Assembly: GCA_021160405.1 (NCBI GenBank) | Contig: JAGHCO010000171.1 | Span: 1-12,815 of the forward strand | Direction: 5' to 3' | DNA from: Candidatus Aerophobota bacterium | GTDB lineage: Bacteria; Aerophobota; Aerophobia; Aerophobales; JAGHCO01 | Length of the DNA stretch: 12,815 nucleotides | Part shown: in pieces, positions 1-6,067 of the stretch | Layout: the number at the start of each line of letters is the position of its first letter | Position numbering within the stretch: position 1 is the first letter of the stretch | Position numbers and translations under genes: made by a program | The notes under the pieces: model-generated | Told to the model about the DNA's origin: nothing | The model's database searches: none | The model's input: only the letters and a program-made list of their open reading frames with translations

Positions 1-35
1 ATTTAACAACCCCTGCTTCGGTTACCTAGTTAAAT
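1..35. repeat. Imperfect inverted repeat upstream of the adenosine kinase gene
   Basis: ATTTAAC at 1-7 is the exact reverse complement of GTTAAAT at 29-35. Inside it, AACC (8-11) can pair with GGTT (20-23), leaving an 8-nt loop and a 5-nt bulge (24-28). No T-run follows the stem directly, so a classical terminator is not supported. It could be the processed 3' end of an upstream gene or a regulatory hairpin. The window edge cuts off the context. Confidence 0.25.
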
Positions 36-38
36 GAT

Positions 39-67
39 TTGACACGAGGTTTTTTGAGATTTAACTA
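39..67 (+). promoter_or_regulatory. Candidate sigma-70 promoter
   Basis: A perfect -35 hexamer TTGACA (39-44) is followed after 17 bp by TAACTA (62-67), a weak -10 match. TATACA at 66-71 is a better -10 but sits 21 bp away. It lies just ahead of the ribosome-binding site of the first gene. The -35 is convincing; the -10 is not. Confidence 0.3.
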
Positions 68-88
68 TACAAAAATAGGAGAAAATAA

Positions 89-571
89 ATGGAATTCAAA
101 GTAGTAAAAATGGAAGTTCCTACAAACTCTAACATCATCATTGGGCAAACTCATTTTATTAAAACAGTGGAGGATCTCTATGAGGTAATGGTTAATTCTG
201 TGCCAAATATAAAATTTGGCATTGCCTTTTGTGAGGCATCAGGACCCTGTTTGGTAAGAGCAGAGGGAAACGATGAAGGGTTAAAATCAATAGCTATTAA
301 AAATGCCATCTCTCTTGGCGCTGGACATACATTTGTAATTTTATTAAAAGAAGCTTTCCCCATCAATGTGTTAAACGATATTAAAAATTGTCGAGAAGTT
401 TGCTCCATATTTTGCGCTACAGCTAATCCTGTAGAAGTAGTGATAGCAGAAACTGAGCAAGGAAGAGGAGTTATGGGAGTTATAGATGGTTTTAAACTTA
501 AAGGAGTGGAGACAGAAAAAGATGTTAAATTGCGTAAGGATTTTTTGAGGAAGATAGGTTACAAACTTTAA
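89..571 (+). CDS. Adenosine-specific kinase family protein (DUF355/PF04008)
   Basis: This 160-residue protein matches the small single-domain family named adenosine-specific kinase, whose members bind adenosine or AMP; their physiological role is poorly defined. Family signatures seen are FGIAFCEASGPCLVR (about residues 44-58), GAGHTFVILLKEAFP (about 77-91) and the C-terminal stretch IFCATANPVEVVI...GRGVMGVIDG (about 107-133). Its length is full for the family. The ATG start follows GGAG (78-81) at 7 nt, which is well placed. It lies 18 bp before rarA on the same strand, so the two are probably co-transcribed. It is cytosolic, with no signal peptide or membrane segment. The family is best known from archaea and thermophilic bacteria. 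The family call is firm; the kinase activity rests on the family name. Confidence 0.87.
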   Translation: MEFKVVKMEVPTNSNIIIGQTHFIKTVEDLYEVMVNSVPNIKFGIAFCEASGPCLVRAEGNDEGLKSIAIKNAISLGAGHTFVILLKEAFPINVLNDIKNCREVCSIFCATANPVEVVIAETEQGRGVMGVIDGFKLKGVETEKDVKLRKDFLRKIGYKL

Positions 572-589
572 GGAAAGTAAGGAATTACA

Positions 590-1861
590 ATGAATATGGA
601 CTTATTTGCTGAAGATCAAAGAAAACAAATAAAAAAACAAGTCCCTTTAGCTGATCGTATCCGTCCCAAAACCTTAGAGGATTTTGTTGGACAGGAGCAC
701 ATTGTAGGTAAAGGAAAAATCTTGCGAAAGATGATAGATAATGATAAATTAATTTCTCTAATTCTTTGGGGACCTCCTGGCTCAGGGAAAACAACGTTAG
801 CCAGAATTATTGCTCATCTTACAAAATCACACTTTATCCAGTTTTCTGCAGTTACCTCAGGTATAGCTGACGTTAAAAGAGTGATAAGAGAGGCCAAAAA
901 TAGGTTAAGAATTTACAATCAGAGAACCATTCTCTTTATTGATGAAATTCATCGTTTCAATAAGACTCAACAGGATACTTTTCTACCTCATGTTGAGAAT
1001 GGAACCATTACTTTAATTGGGGCTACTACAGAGAATCCATCTTTTGAGGTTATTGGACCACTTCTTTCTAGAACCAGAATATTTACTCTGAAAAGACTTA
1101 CTCCCCCTGAAATTAAAAAGATATTAAATCGAGCTATAAAAGATAAAAGTAAGGGTTTAGGACAGTATAAGATAAAGATTTCTCCTCAGGCTTTAGATTT
1201 AATTATCCAGGGATCAAATGGAGATGCTCGAATAGCCTTAAATGCAGTAGAGGTAGCCGTTGAGACTACCTCTCCGGATAAGGAAGGTGTTCACTATATT
1301 AACTTAAAAACAGCAGAGGAAGCTCTACAGAGTAAAGCTTTACTATACGATAGGGAAGGGGAGGAGCACTACAATGTTATTTCTGCTTTTATTAAATCTA
1401 TGAGAGGATCGGACCCTGATGCTGCCTTGTACTGGCTGGCTCGTATGATTGAGGCAGGGGAGAATCCCCGTTTTATTGCACGAAGAATGGTTATCTTTGC
1501 CTCTGAGGATGTGGGCAATGCTGATCCTCAGGCTCTTTCAGTGGCTACTGCTGCAGCTCAAGCGGTGGAATTTGTGGGTATGCCTGAGGCTCAAATTAAC
1601 TTAGCTCAGGCTGCTACTTATCTTGCTTCAGCCCCTAAATCTAACGCTTCCTACGCAGGGCTTCTATCAGCTAAGGAAGATGTAAAAAGAACACTTAACC
1701 TGCCAGTGCCCTTGCATCTTCGTAACCCTGCTACTCCATTAATGAAGAAGTTAGGCTACGGTAAGGATTATAAGTATCCTCATAATTTTCCCGGGGCCAA
1801 GGTAGAGCAGGAGTATCTTCCCAAAGCTCTGGGAAAGAGGAAGTACTACCGACCTAAATGA
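590..1861 (+). CDS. rarA: Replication-associated recombination protein A (RarA/MgsA), AAA+ ATPase
   Basis: RarA/MgsA/WRNIP1 is a tetrameric clamp-loader-like AAA+ ATPase that acts at stalled replication forks and interacts with SSB. The 423 residues show the full architecture: the N-terminal PLADRIRPKTLEDFVGQ stretch (19-35), Walker A GPPGSGKT (61-68), Walker B LFIDEIHRFNK (115-125), the sensor-1 region IGATTENPSFE (143-153) with RTRIF at 161-165, sensor-2 GDARIALN (about 211), and the long C-terminal MgsA domain with GSDPDAALYWLARM and NPATPLMK. The second in-frame ATG at residue 3 is less likely, because AAGGA precedes the first ATG at suitable spacing. The length is typical (about 420-450). 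It probably shares a transcript with the upstream adenosine kinase. It converges with the NYN gene across a 29-bp gap. Confidence 0.96.
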   Translation: MNMDLFAEDQRKQIKKQVPLADRIRPKTLEDFVGQEHIVGKGKILRKMIDNDKLISLILWGPPGSGKTTLARIIAHLTKSHFIQFSAVTSGIADVKRVIREAKNRLRIYNQRTILFIDEIHRFNKTQQDTFLPHVENGTITLIGATTENPSFEVIGPLLSRTRIFTLKRLTPPEIKKILNRAIKDKSKGLGQYKIKISPQALDLIIQGSNGDARIALNAVEVAVETTSPDKEGVHYINLKTAEEALQSKALLYDREGEEHYNVISAFIKSMRGSDPDAALYWLARMIEAGENPRFIARRMVIFASEDVGNADPQALSVATAAAQAVEFVGMPEAQINLAQAATYLASAPKSNASYAGLLSAKEDVKRTLNLPVPLHLRNPATPLMKKLGYGKDYKYPHNFPGAKVEQEYLPKALGKRKYYRPK

Positions 1862-1890
1862 TAAGATATATCTTTAATTTTCTCTTCTCA

Positions 1891-2826
1891 TTACACAGCT
1901 GGTGATATATATAAGGTGCCTCCTTCATCTTGGCTGAGTTCTAATATCTTCTTAGGTTTATTGCAAGCTTCAAGAAATTTCTTGAACTGACTATAGCCGT
2001 AATTCTGTTCATCAAACGATGGATCTAACTTAGTTATTACCTCTTTCACCTTACTTCCATTCCATGGAGGTTTATCTGTTATTGTATTTATTGCTTTCAG
2101 AAGTAGATTTATACCCTTTGTTATATCAAATTCTTTTGTGAGCTCTGGAGAAATAAAAAGACTTGTTCCTCTCTGAACAAATCGTAAAATCTTTTTGTAT
2201 TCATTACATGCTTCCAGGAACTTTTTAAATTGACTGTATCCATAATTTCTCTCGCTGAAAGAAGGATCAAGATTAATCATCACCCCTCTTAATCTGCTTG
2301 CATCCCAGGGAGGATTTGTTTCTTTTAATAAGACTTGAATAGCCTTTGAAAGGAGGTTGTAACCCACTGTAATCTTTAACTCTTGAACAGGCTCGCCCGC
2401 CAGAAATTCATAATATACGAACTCGTCACAATTACTTATGAGTAGCTCACTGGTAGATTTCTTAGCACCTATTCCAATGGTATACTTACCAAGCTCCTTT
2501 AGCTTAATTATCAAGGGGGATAAGTCAGTATCCCCGGACACCACGACAAATGTAGTAATTTCTGAGTGTGTGAAGGCAGTTTCAATAGCATCAACAGCTA
2601 ATCTTACATCAGCACGATTTTTCCTTTGAGATCCGTATGGATAAAGCTGAATTAAATCAACTCCACTTTCTGTAAGTTCTTTTTTAGCATTAGCCGCAAG
2701 CATTTCCCAGTTTCCATATGCACGTTTAAATATGAGCTTTCCTTTCTCTTTTAGAAATTCCATAATAACAGGAACTTTAATTTCTTGATTTTCAAAATCA
2801 ATAAATACTGCTAATCTTGGTTCCAT
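1891..2826 (-). CDS. NYN-domain (LabA/DUF88-like) nuclease with two tandem OST-HTH/LOTUS domains
   Basis: The protein has 311 residues. Residues 4-140 form a NYN domain, a PIN-like metal-dependent RNase fold, with acidic residues D10 in VFIDFEN, D73 and D79 in ADVRLAVDA, and D99 and D101 in VVSGDTDLS. Two OST-HTH/LOTUS domains follow, at about 155-228 and 238-309. Each has NPPW/KPPW, a LDPSF motif, the identical 15-residue string NYGYSQFKKFLEACN (194-208 and 275-289) and a terminal LFISP/LYISP. LOTUS domains bind RNA, including G-quadruplexes, so an RNA-targeting nuclease is inferred. The start is set at 2826: an upstream ATG at 2841 is in frame, but GGAGG (2835-2839) lies 8 nt before the inner ATG and would fall inside the longer version. 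The neighbours are accessory (chimeric ORF, toxin-antitoxin pair), which allows a defence or stress role without proving it. Confidence 0.88.
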   Translation of the reverse strand: MEPRLAVFIDFENQEIKVPVIMEFLKEKGKLIFKRAYGNWEMLAANAKKELTESGVDLIQLYPYGSQRKNRADVRLAVDAIETAFTHSEITTFVVVSGDTDLSPLIIKLKELGKYTIGIGAKKSTSELLISNCDEFVYYEFLAGEPVQELKITVGYNLLSKAIQVLLKETNPPWDASRLRGVMINLDPSFSERNYGYSQFKKFLEACNEYKKILRFVQRGTSLFISPELTKEFDITKGINLLLKAINTITDKPPWNGSKVKEVITKLDPSFDEQNYGYSQFKKFLEACNKPKKILELSQDEGGTLYISPAV

Positions 2827-2842
2827 ATTTGCAACCTCCATT

Positions 2843-2861
2843 TATGAGATATTTCCTCATA
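2843..2861. promoter_or_regulatory. Short inverted repeat just upstream of the NYN-LOTUS ribosome-binding site
   Basis: TATGAG (2843-2848) and CTCATA (2856-2861) are exact reverse complements with a 7-nt spacer, immediately upstream of the GGAGG of the NYN-LOTUS gene. This could be an operator or a small 5'-UTR hairpin. A 6-bp arm in AT-rich DNA is weak evidence. Confidence 0.2.
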
Positions 2862-2881
2862 TATTTAAAGATGGGTGAATT

Positions 2882-3370
2882 TTAAACACTGTATAATTCA
2901 AATACTCTTTTCAGAAAGAAGTCCTCATCCACTTTATAGCAGATATAGGTTACCTCTTCCAGTTTCTCTTTAAATATTCTTGTTGGTCGATAATCTGCAA
3001 TTGAGGTACCCCTGGCTATTTCGCCCCCTGTTTCTACATCAATATGGTATTGTTCAATTTCACAAAAAGCTGGATTTATTGCAAATCCCACAGTTAATGG
3101 GTCGTGAAGATAGCAACCATCCAATCCTTCATTTCGGTTGTAAAAATCCATATAAACCCGGAGTTCTGGTATAATAAGGCTCTTCTTTTCCTCTGCTCTG
3201 ATTTTAACATTGTGCAGGAGGCAGGTTTTTCCAAATCGACGGGGGGCTAAAATAAGATTATTTTGGGAAAGAGTTTGGGCATCTGAAATTAGTTTAGTAA
3301 GCTCTTCTTCTCTTCCCACAAAATAGGGAGGTTCAACTCTCCCTCCTACTATAAAGGGAACCTCCTTCAT
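2882..3370 (-). CDS. Chimeric ORF: N-terminal AAA ATPase P-loop segment joined to C-terminal nucleoside hydrolase segment; probably non-functional
   Basis: This 162-residue ORF combines parts of two unrelated families. Residues 1 to about 65 resemble the start of archaeal-type AAA ATPases, with FVGREEELTKL (17-27) and a P-loop APRRFGKT (42-49). Residues from about 70 resemble the C-terminal third of IunH-type inosine/uridine nucleoside hydrolases, with the active-site element GCYLHDPL (85-92), INPAFCEIE and the DVETGGEIARG stretch (111-121). The ATPase part lacks Walker B, sensors and the C-terminal domain. The hydrolase part lacks the N-terminal DxDPGxDD calcium-binding motif. Neither activity is expected. 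The junction lies at about 3157-3193. There is no good ribosome-binding site before the ATG; an AAGGAGG lies just inside the ORF instead. It is 55 bp upstream of the NYN-LOTUS start, on the same strand. I infer a deletion-fusion relic, though the frame is fully open. Confidence 0.65.
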   Translation of the reverse strand: MKEVPFIVGGRVEPPYFVGREEELTKLISDAQTLSQNNLILAPRRFGKTCLLHNVKIRAEEKKSLIIPELRVYMDFYNRNEGLDGCYLHDPLTVGFAINPAFCEIEQYHIDVETGGEIARGTSIADYRPTRIFKEKLEEVTYICYKVDEDFFLKRVFELYSV

Positions 3371-3386
3371 ATATTTATTCTCATAA

Positions 3387-3423
3387 ATTATAGCCAGAGA
3401 TGACTATAATCAACTTTGGCTAT
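3387..3423 (-). promoter_or_regulatory. Candidate -10 box overlapped by an inverted repeat
   Basis: On the minus strand a perfect TATAAT (3387-3392) lies 16 bp before the ATG of the chimeric ORF. TTGATT (3408-3413) is a possible -35, but at only 15 bp spacing. ATAGCCA (3390-3396) and TGGCTAT (3417-3423) form an exact 7-bp inverted repeat spanning the promoter, which would suit an operator. The short leader would explain the missing ribosome-binding site. No transcript evidence is visible. Confidence 0.3.
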
Positions 3424-3572
3424 GGACATATCAGCAAGATGCCTTTGTATAGTAACACAAATTCACAGTTTCGTCCAATGTTCTAAGCATATCCAATATT
3501 ATTATGTGTAGCCTCACTTAATGACTACCTATCAACCAGAAGTGAGGAGTCTATCACTAATATTTTGAGTTA

Positions 3573-3737
3573 CTATCTATTCATCTCTTCCACCAGAGTT
3601 GCCTGGCTTAGATGTTCTATAACGGCTTTTTTGAAATTATTTATAGGAGAAAAACAAACATTAATTGACTCGTCACAGCGGGCAACAACAAAATTACTCA
3701 ACAATACTTTTCCTATCTCAACTCTAATGCCAATCCC
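3573..3737 (-). pseudogene. Start-less ORF fragment, unidentified family
   Basis: Between an in-frame TAA at 3740-3738 and a TAG at 3575-3573 lie 54 open codons on the minus strand. The peptide looks protein-like, with VLLSNFVVARCDESINV followed by FKKAVIEHLSQATLVEEMNR at its end. The only ATG is four codons from the stop, and no ribosome-binding site precedes the possible TTG starts. It therefore reads as the C-terminal remnant of a lost gene. Its upstream boundary falls inside the CRISPR-like repeat copy at 3727-3763, which supplies the upstream stop. I do not recognise the family. It could be a chance open frame. Confidence 0.3.
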
Positions 3738-3763
3738 TTATTAATCAGGTCTACCTTTCAAAC
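3727..3763 (+). repeat. Degenerate CRISPR-like repeat, copy A (37 nt)
   Basis: Aligned without gaps to copy C (4822-4858), it matches at 31 of 37 positions, with an identical 19-nt core TTATTAATCAGGTCTACCT. Its first four bases have drifted from GTTT to ATGC; its end TTTCAAAC is intact. It overlaps the 3' end of the PIN-toxin gene, whose last sense codon and TGA stop lie inside it. No neighbouring copy lies at CRISPR-unit spacing. Confidence 0.6.
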
Positions 3764-4198
3764 TCTCTCATCATCTACACAGATTCCCTCTAACAATTCC
3801 TGAGTAGTGATAAAGTTACCAAATTCTTTTTTCTTAACGCCCTCCATCAACTTTTTGTCATTAGTCCATAAAGGGATTTTGAATTCAAGACTTAAAGCTA
3901 CAAATGGTGTATCTTTTTCATCTATATCTTTACAAATTTTATGGGCATTTTGCCAATTTTCTATAGAAATAGCAAATTTAGGAATAACTATTATTGCTTC
4001 GAAAAGCATTCGCACAAACATTTTAAATTCAGGCTGCTTTAATTTAGTTTTCTCAATCAAACGAGCTTCATACTTGTTTAATTCAGAAAATACTATATCA
4101 GGTATGTAGACATCATTCGTTCTGAGGATGTCTAAATAAATCTCTTTACCACTGATAAGAGCAGAAAATATAATGTTCGAGTCAAGAACAATTTTCAT
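3758..4198 (-). CDS. PIN-domain toxin (VapC-like ribonuclease)
   Basis: This 146-residue single-domain PIN protein is expected to be a Mg-dependent endoribonuclease, as in VapBC-type toxins. The acidic positions are visible: D6 in IVLDSNIIFSA, E39 in PDIVFSEL, D96 in DEKDTPFVALSL and D114 in LWTNDKKL, so it looks catalytically intact. The ATG overlaps the upstream gene's stop by 4 bp (ATGA), which is typical of translationally coupled toxin-antitoxin pairs. The final Val codon and TGA come from a degenerate CRISPR-like repeat, so the extreme C-terminus may have been re-cut by recombination; the DDERV tail lies outside the domain core. The RNA target cannot be told from sequence. Confidence 0.82.
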   Translation of the reverse strand: MKIVLDSNIIFSALISGKEIYLDILRTNDVYIPDIVFSELNKYEARLIEKTKLKQPEFKMFVRMLFEAIIVIPKFAISIENWQNAHKICKDIDEKDTPFVALSLEFKIPLWTNDKKLMEGVKKKEFGNFITTQELLEGICVDDERV

Positions 4199-4416
4199 AA
4201 AGACAACTCTTTTTTATGTTCCTGCCATGCTTCTTCTTTTATCTTCTCAATTTCTTTATCGTAATCTATTTTTAAACTTCTTAAGGCCTCAGAAATACTT
4301 TTAAGAAGCCCTTTTATTTTCATCCATTTGAGAGTTTGTTCCATTTCCTCTTTTACCTTTGCTTTTCCCATCTGTAATAAATCTTCATCTTTAACCTTTA
4401 AAATTATTTTCCCCAT
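4195..4416 (-). CDS. Putative antitoxin partner of the PIN toxin
   Basis: This is a 73-residue, strongly charged, Lys/Glu-rich protein. It begins with a short strand-like segment (MGKIILKVKDED) and continues as a probably helical region to KIKEEAWQEHKKEL. I see no clear AbrB, RHH, MazE or Phd motif. The antitoxin role is inferred from its size, its position directly before a PIN toxin, and the 4-bp ATGA overlap. AGGAGG (4425-4430) lies 8 nt before the ATG, a strong ribosome-binding site, consistent with antitoxin being made in excess of toxin. Alternatively it is a small unrelated protein co-transcribed with the PIN gene. Confidence 0.7.
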   Translation of the reverse strand: MGKIILKVKDEDLLQMGKAKVKEEMEQTLKWMKIKGLLKSISEALRSLKIDYDKEIEKIKEEAWQEHKKELSL

Positions 4417-4439
4417 TTTATATTCCTCCTTATTACAAT

Positions 4440-4469
4440 TTTATAACATCTTAACAAAGATTTAGCTAA
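4440..4469 (-). promoter_or_regulatory. Candidate promoter/operator of the toxin-antitoxin operon
   Basis: On the minus strand TATAAA (4440-4445) is a plausible -10 box, 23 bp before the antitoxin ATG. The 8-bp palindrome TTAGCTAA (4462-4469) covers the position where a -35 would be, but no TTGACA-like hexamer is present. A palindrome over the -35 would suit autorepression by a toxin-antitoxin complex. This is inference from position only. Confidence 0.25.
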
Positions 4470-4708
4470 TCAAATAAAATCTCATTACAATTTCTTAGTG
4501 TAATATTCATCCTCTCAGATAGGAATTTATTACCCTTTTTTCAATCTTTATTCCTTTCTCAGTGAAATCTTCTAATTTATTATATTTCTTCTTTCCCATT
4601 GGTCAACTTGGCTTAGTTTAGCGAATCTGGGTCTCTTTTACATTCACTCTACGTCTGATAGGCTGTTTTAGCCCTTGGGAGTTAAAAATAAAAGTGAGAA
4701 GTGAAAAA

Positions 4709-4731
4709 GTTTCAATCCCTTATTAATCAGG
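4709..4731 (+). repeat. Truncated CRISPR-like repeat, copy B (23 nt)
   Basis: This copy begins GTTTCAATCCC and runs to TTAATCAGG. It matches copy C at 22 of 23 positions, then diverges abruptly at 4732, so the 3' 14 nt are missing. The sharp break suggests deletion or recombination inside the repeat. Copy C starts 113 bp further on, more than one ordinary repeat-spacer unit. Confidence 0.6.
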
Positions 4732-4821
4732 AACATTAGATTTGAGAGGTGAGATAGAGATATAAGAAAAACCCACTCAACAATCCTCTTTCTGTTTTTT
4801 TCACTCTGCCGAAGGCAGGCT

Positions 4822-4858
4822 GTTTCAATCCATTATTAATCAGGTCTACCTCCCAAAC
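4822..4858 (+). repeat. CRISPR-like repeat, copy C (37 nt, best preserved)
   Basis: The copy runs from GTTTCAATCC to CAAAC and has terminal GTTT/AAAC inverted ends, as is usual for CRISPR repeats beginning GTTTCAATCC. The core matches copies A and B. No further copy follows: the next 36-40 nt lead into unrelated sequence. It may be the last repeat of a collapsed array. Confidence 0.62.
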
Positions 4859-5136
4859 TGCTGAATTAGTGCTCCATGAAAGTGATATTTATAGAGTTAG
4901 GAAACCTCACCTGTGGTGTATCTGTTTAATTTAAAGGAATTTTTGAGATTTGAATTTGTTTATAATTTAGATATTAGAATTTAGTACTTCACCTGTTTTA
5001 GGAAAATTCACCCGTTACCATCAACCCATTATCCCGTTCATTATCAATTGGTGTGCTACTACTCTCCCATGTTGCAAGCTCTATTCCGAGCATTGAATCT
5101 CAAACAAAATGAACGAAACAAACAAAACCAGGGAGA

Positions 5137-5889
5137 CTAATAGCCAGTGGAGAGATGTAAAAATTCTACCTTTAAGTTAAATTTATTCTTTATGTGCTTG
5201 CCTATTGCTTTTACTCCAAGAGTTTCGCTTGTATAGTGTCCAACAAAGATAACATTAATTTTTTCTTCCTTAGCCATCCAGTAATAGCTGTGTTTTGGCT
5301 CACCAGTTACATAGACATCTAACCCTGCCTCTACAGCCTGGGGAAGAAGAGCCAATGCATCTCCGCTAACATAGCCTAATCGCTTAACATCTTTGGGACC
5401 AAAATCCCAAACAGTAGGATTTGTCTTTAATTTATCCTTTAAATCCTTTACTAAATCTTCTAACCCACGAGGAGGGTTAAAAAATACTTCCTTACCTATA
5501 AGCAGACCATTATGCTTTCCAAAATCTTTTTTTACTGGCCAGGCGAGTAATTTAGCTGCCTGAGCATTATTTCCAAACTCAGGATGCATATCTAAGGGAA
5601 GATGGGCTACATAAAGAGCTATATTTTCCTCAAGGAGGAATTTTATTCTTCTGTAAAGTGATCCACATAGAGGGAGAGGCTCAGCCCACCACAGTCCATG
5701 ATGAACAATGAGAAAATTTGCTCCTACCTGTTTTGCTTTTTTAAAACTATCCAGAGATGCATCTACGGCTAAGGCTACCTTGTCTACCTTACCCTTATTA
5801 TTTACTACTAAACCATTAAGGCTTTTATCCTTGATTTCTTCAATTTTAAGCAGCTCATTTAAGTAATTAGCTAACTGTTTGGTTTCCAC
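5137..5889 (-). CDS. NIF3-family dinuclear metal-centre protein (DUF34, YbgI-like)
   Basis: NIF3/YbgI proteins form toroidal hexamers with a two-metal site. They are often labelled GTP cyclohydrolase I type 2, but the physiological reaction is unsettled. The 250 residues match the short form without the PII-like insert. Metal-ligand motifs are present: FLIVHHGLWW with H63 and H64, VAHLPLDMHPEFGNN with H96 and D100, and VGHYTSETLGV with H218 and E222. The start is a GTG (5889-5887) preceded by AAGGA at suitable spacing. It lies downstream of the PIN/TRAM gene in the same orientation, but 275 bp containing a structured inverted-repeat element separate them, so co-transcription is uncertain. The DUF164 zinc-ribbon protein often found beside NIF3 is absent here. 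Confidence 0.92.
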   Translation of the reverse strand: METKQLANYLNELLKIEEIKDKSLNGLVVNNKGKVDKVALAVDASLDSFKKAKQVGANFLIVHHGLWWAEPLPLCGSLYRRIKFLLEENIALYVAHLPLDMHPEFGNNAQAAKLLAWPVKKDFGKHNGLLIGKEVFFNPPRGLEDLVKDLKDKLKTNPTVWDFGPKDVKRLGYVSGDALALLPQAVEAGLDVYVTGEPKHSYYWMAKEEKINVIFVGHYTSETLGVKAIGKHIKNKFNLKVEFLHLSTGY

Positions 5890-6008
5890 TGATTTAGTCC
5901 TTTTCCCTTAGAACAAAAGGGGACAGGCTACTTTTTCTCTTAGGAGGGTAATGTCAAAAGTTTTATGAGATATTCTATTTAAAAGATAGACGGAGTAAGC
6001 AATTTCCT

Positions 6009-6025
6009 CCCCCTTGAGGTGGGGG
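6009..6025. repeat. GC-rich hairpin inside the inverted-repeat element
   Basis: CCCCC (6009-6013) can pair with GGGGG (6021-6025) across a 7-nt loop. The following GGGTGAG (6023-6029) is also complementary to CTCACCC (6058-6064), so alternative or branched folding with the next hairpin is possible. Confidence 0.5.
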
Positions 6026-6067
6026 TGAGAAAAAAAGATAAAGAAAACTTTTAACCCCTCACCCTAA

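Larger units (their letters stand above)
3371..3757. other. Intergenic stretch between the chimeric ORF and the PIN toxin
   Basis: This 387-bp stretch has no intact gene. It holds the promoter-like inverted repeat at 3387-3423, a second inverted repeat CCTCACTT (3512-3519) / AAGTGAGG (3540-3547) with a 20-nt loop, a start-less minus-strand ORF fragment (3573-3737), and most of a degenerate CRISPR-like repeat that begins at 3727. It reads as decayed DNA. Confidence 0.5.
4417..5136. other. Long non-coding stretch with CRISPR-like repeat relics
   Basis: No convincing gene is seen in these 720 bp. They contain the antitoxin promoter region, two CRISPR-like repeat copies (4709-4731 and 4822-4858), a small hairpin CTGCC-GAA-GGCAG (4806-4818) directly before the second copy, and an AT-rich tract at about 4943-4985 made of loosely repeated GAATTT/TTTAGAT-like words. 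CGTTCATT (5035-5042) and AATGAACG (5108-5115) are inverted copies. The purine-rich DNA at about 4680-4708 ahead of the first repeat has the look of a leader, but this is weak. No cas gene fragment is recognisable. Confidence 0.5.

Noticed and set aside
1863..1874. Palindrome AAGATATATCTT as a bidirectional terminator between rarA and the NYN gene
   Set aside because: It is an all-weak-pair 12-bp palindrome with no loop and no proper T-run, and could arise by chance in AT-rich DNA.
2839..2841. Upstream ATG as the start of the NYN-LOTUS protein
   Set aside because: A strong GGAGG lies between this ATG and the next in-frame ATG at 2826, at ideal spacing for the latter, and the NYN domain begins right after it.
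4507..4599. Small minus-strand ORF of 30 residues beginning MGKKKYNKLEDF
   Set aside because: It has no ribosome-binding site before the ATG, is very short, and lies in AT-rich non-coding DNA; the lysine-rich composition follows from base content.
4709..4858. A functional CRISPR array
   Set aside because: There are only two repeats here, one truncated, with an irregular interval and no third copy or cas gene, so it is called a relic.
5035..5115. Inverted repeat CGTTCATT/AATGAACG bounding a possible small element
   Set aside because: The arms are only 8 bp with nothing structured between them and no target duplication.
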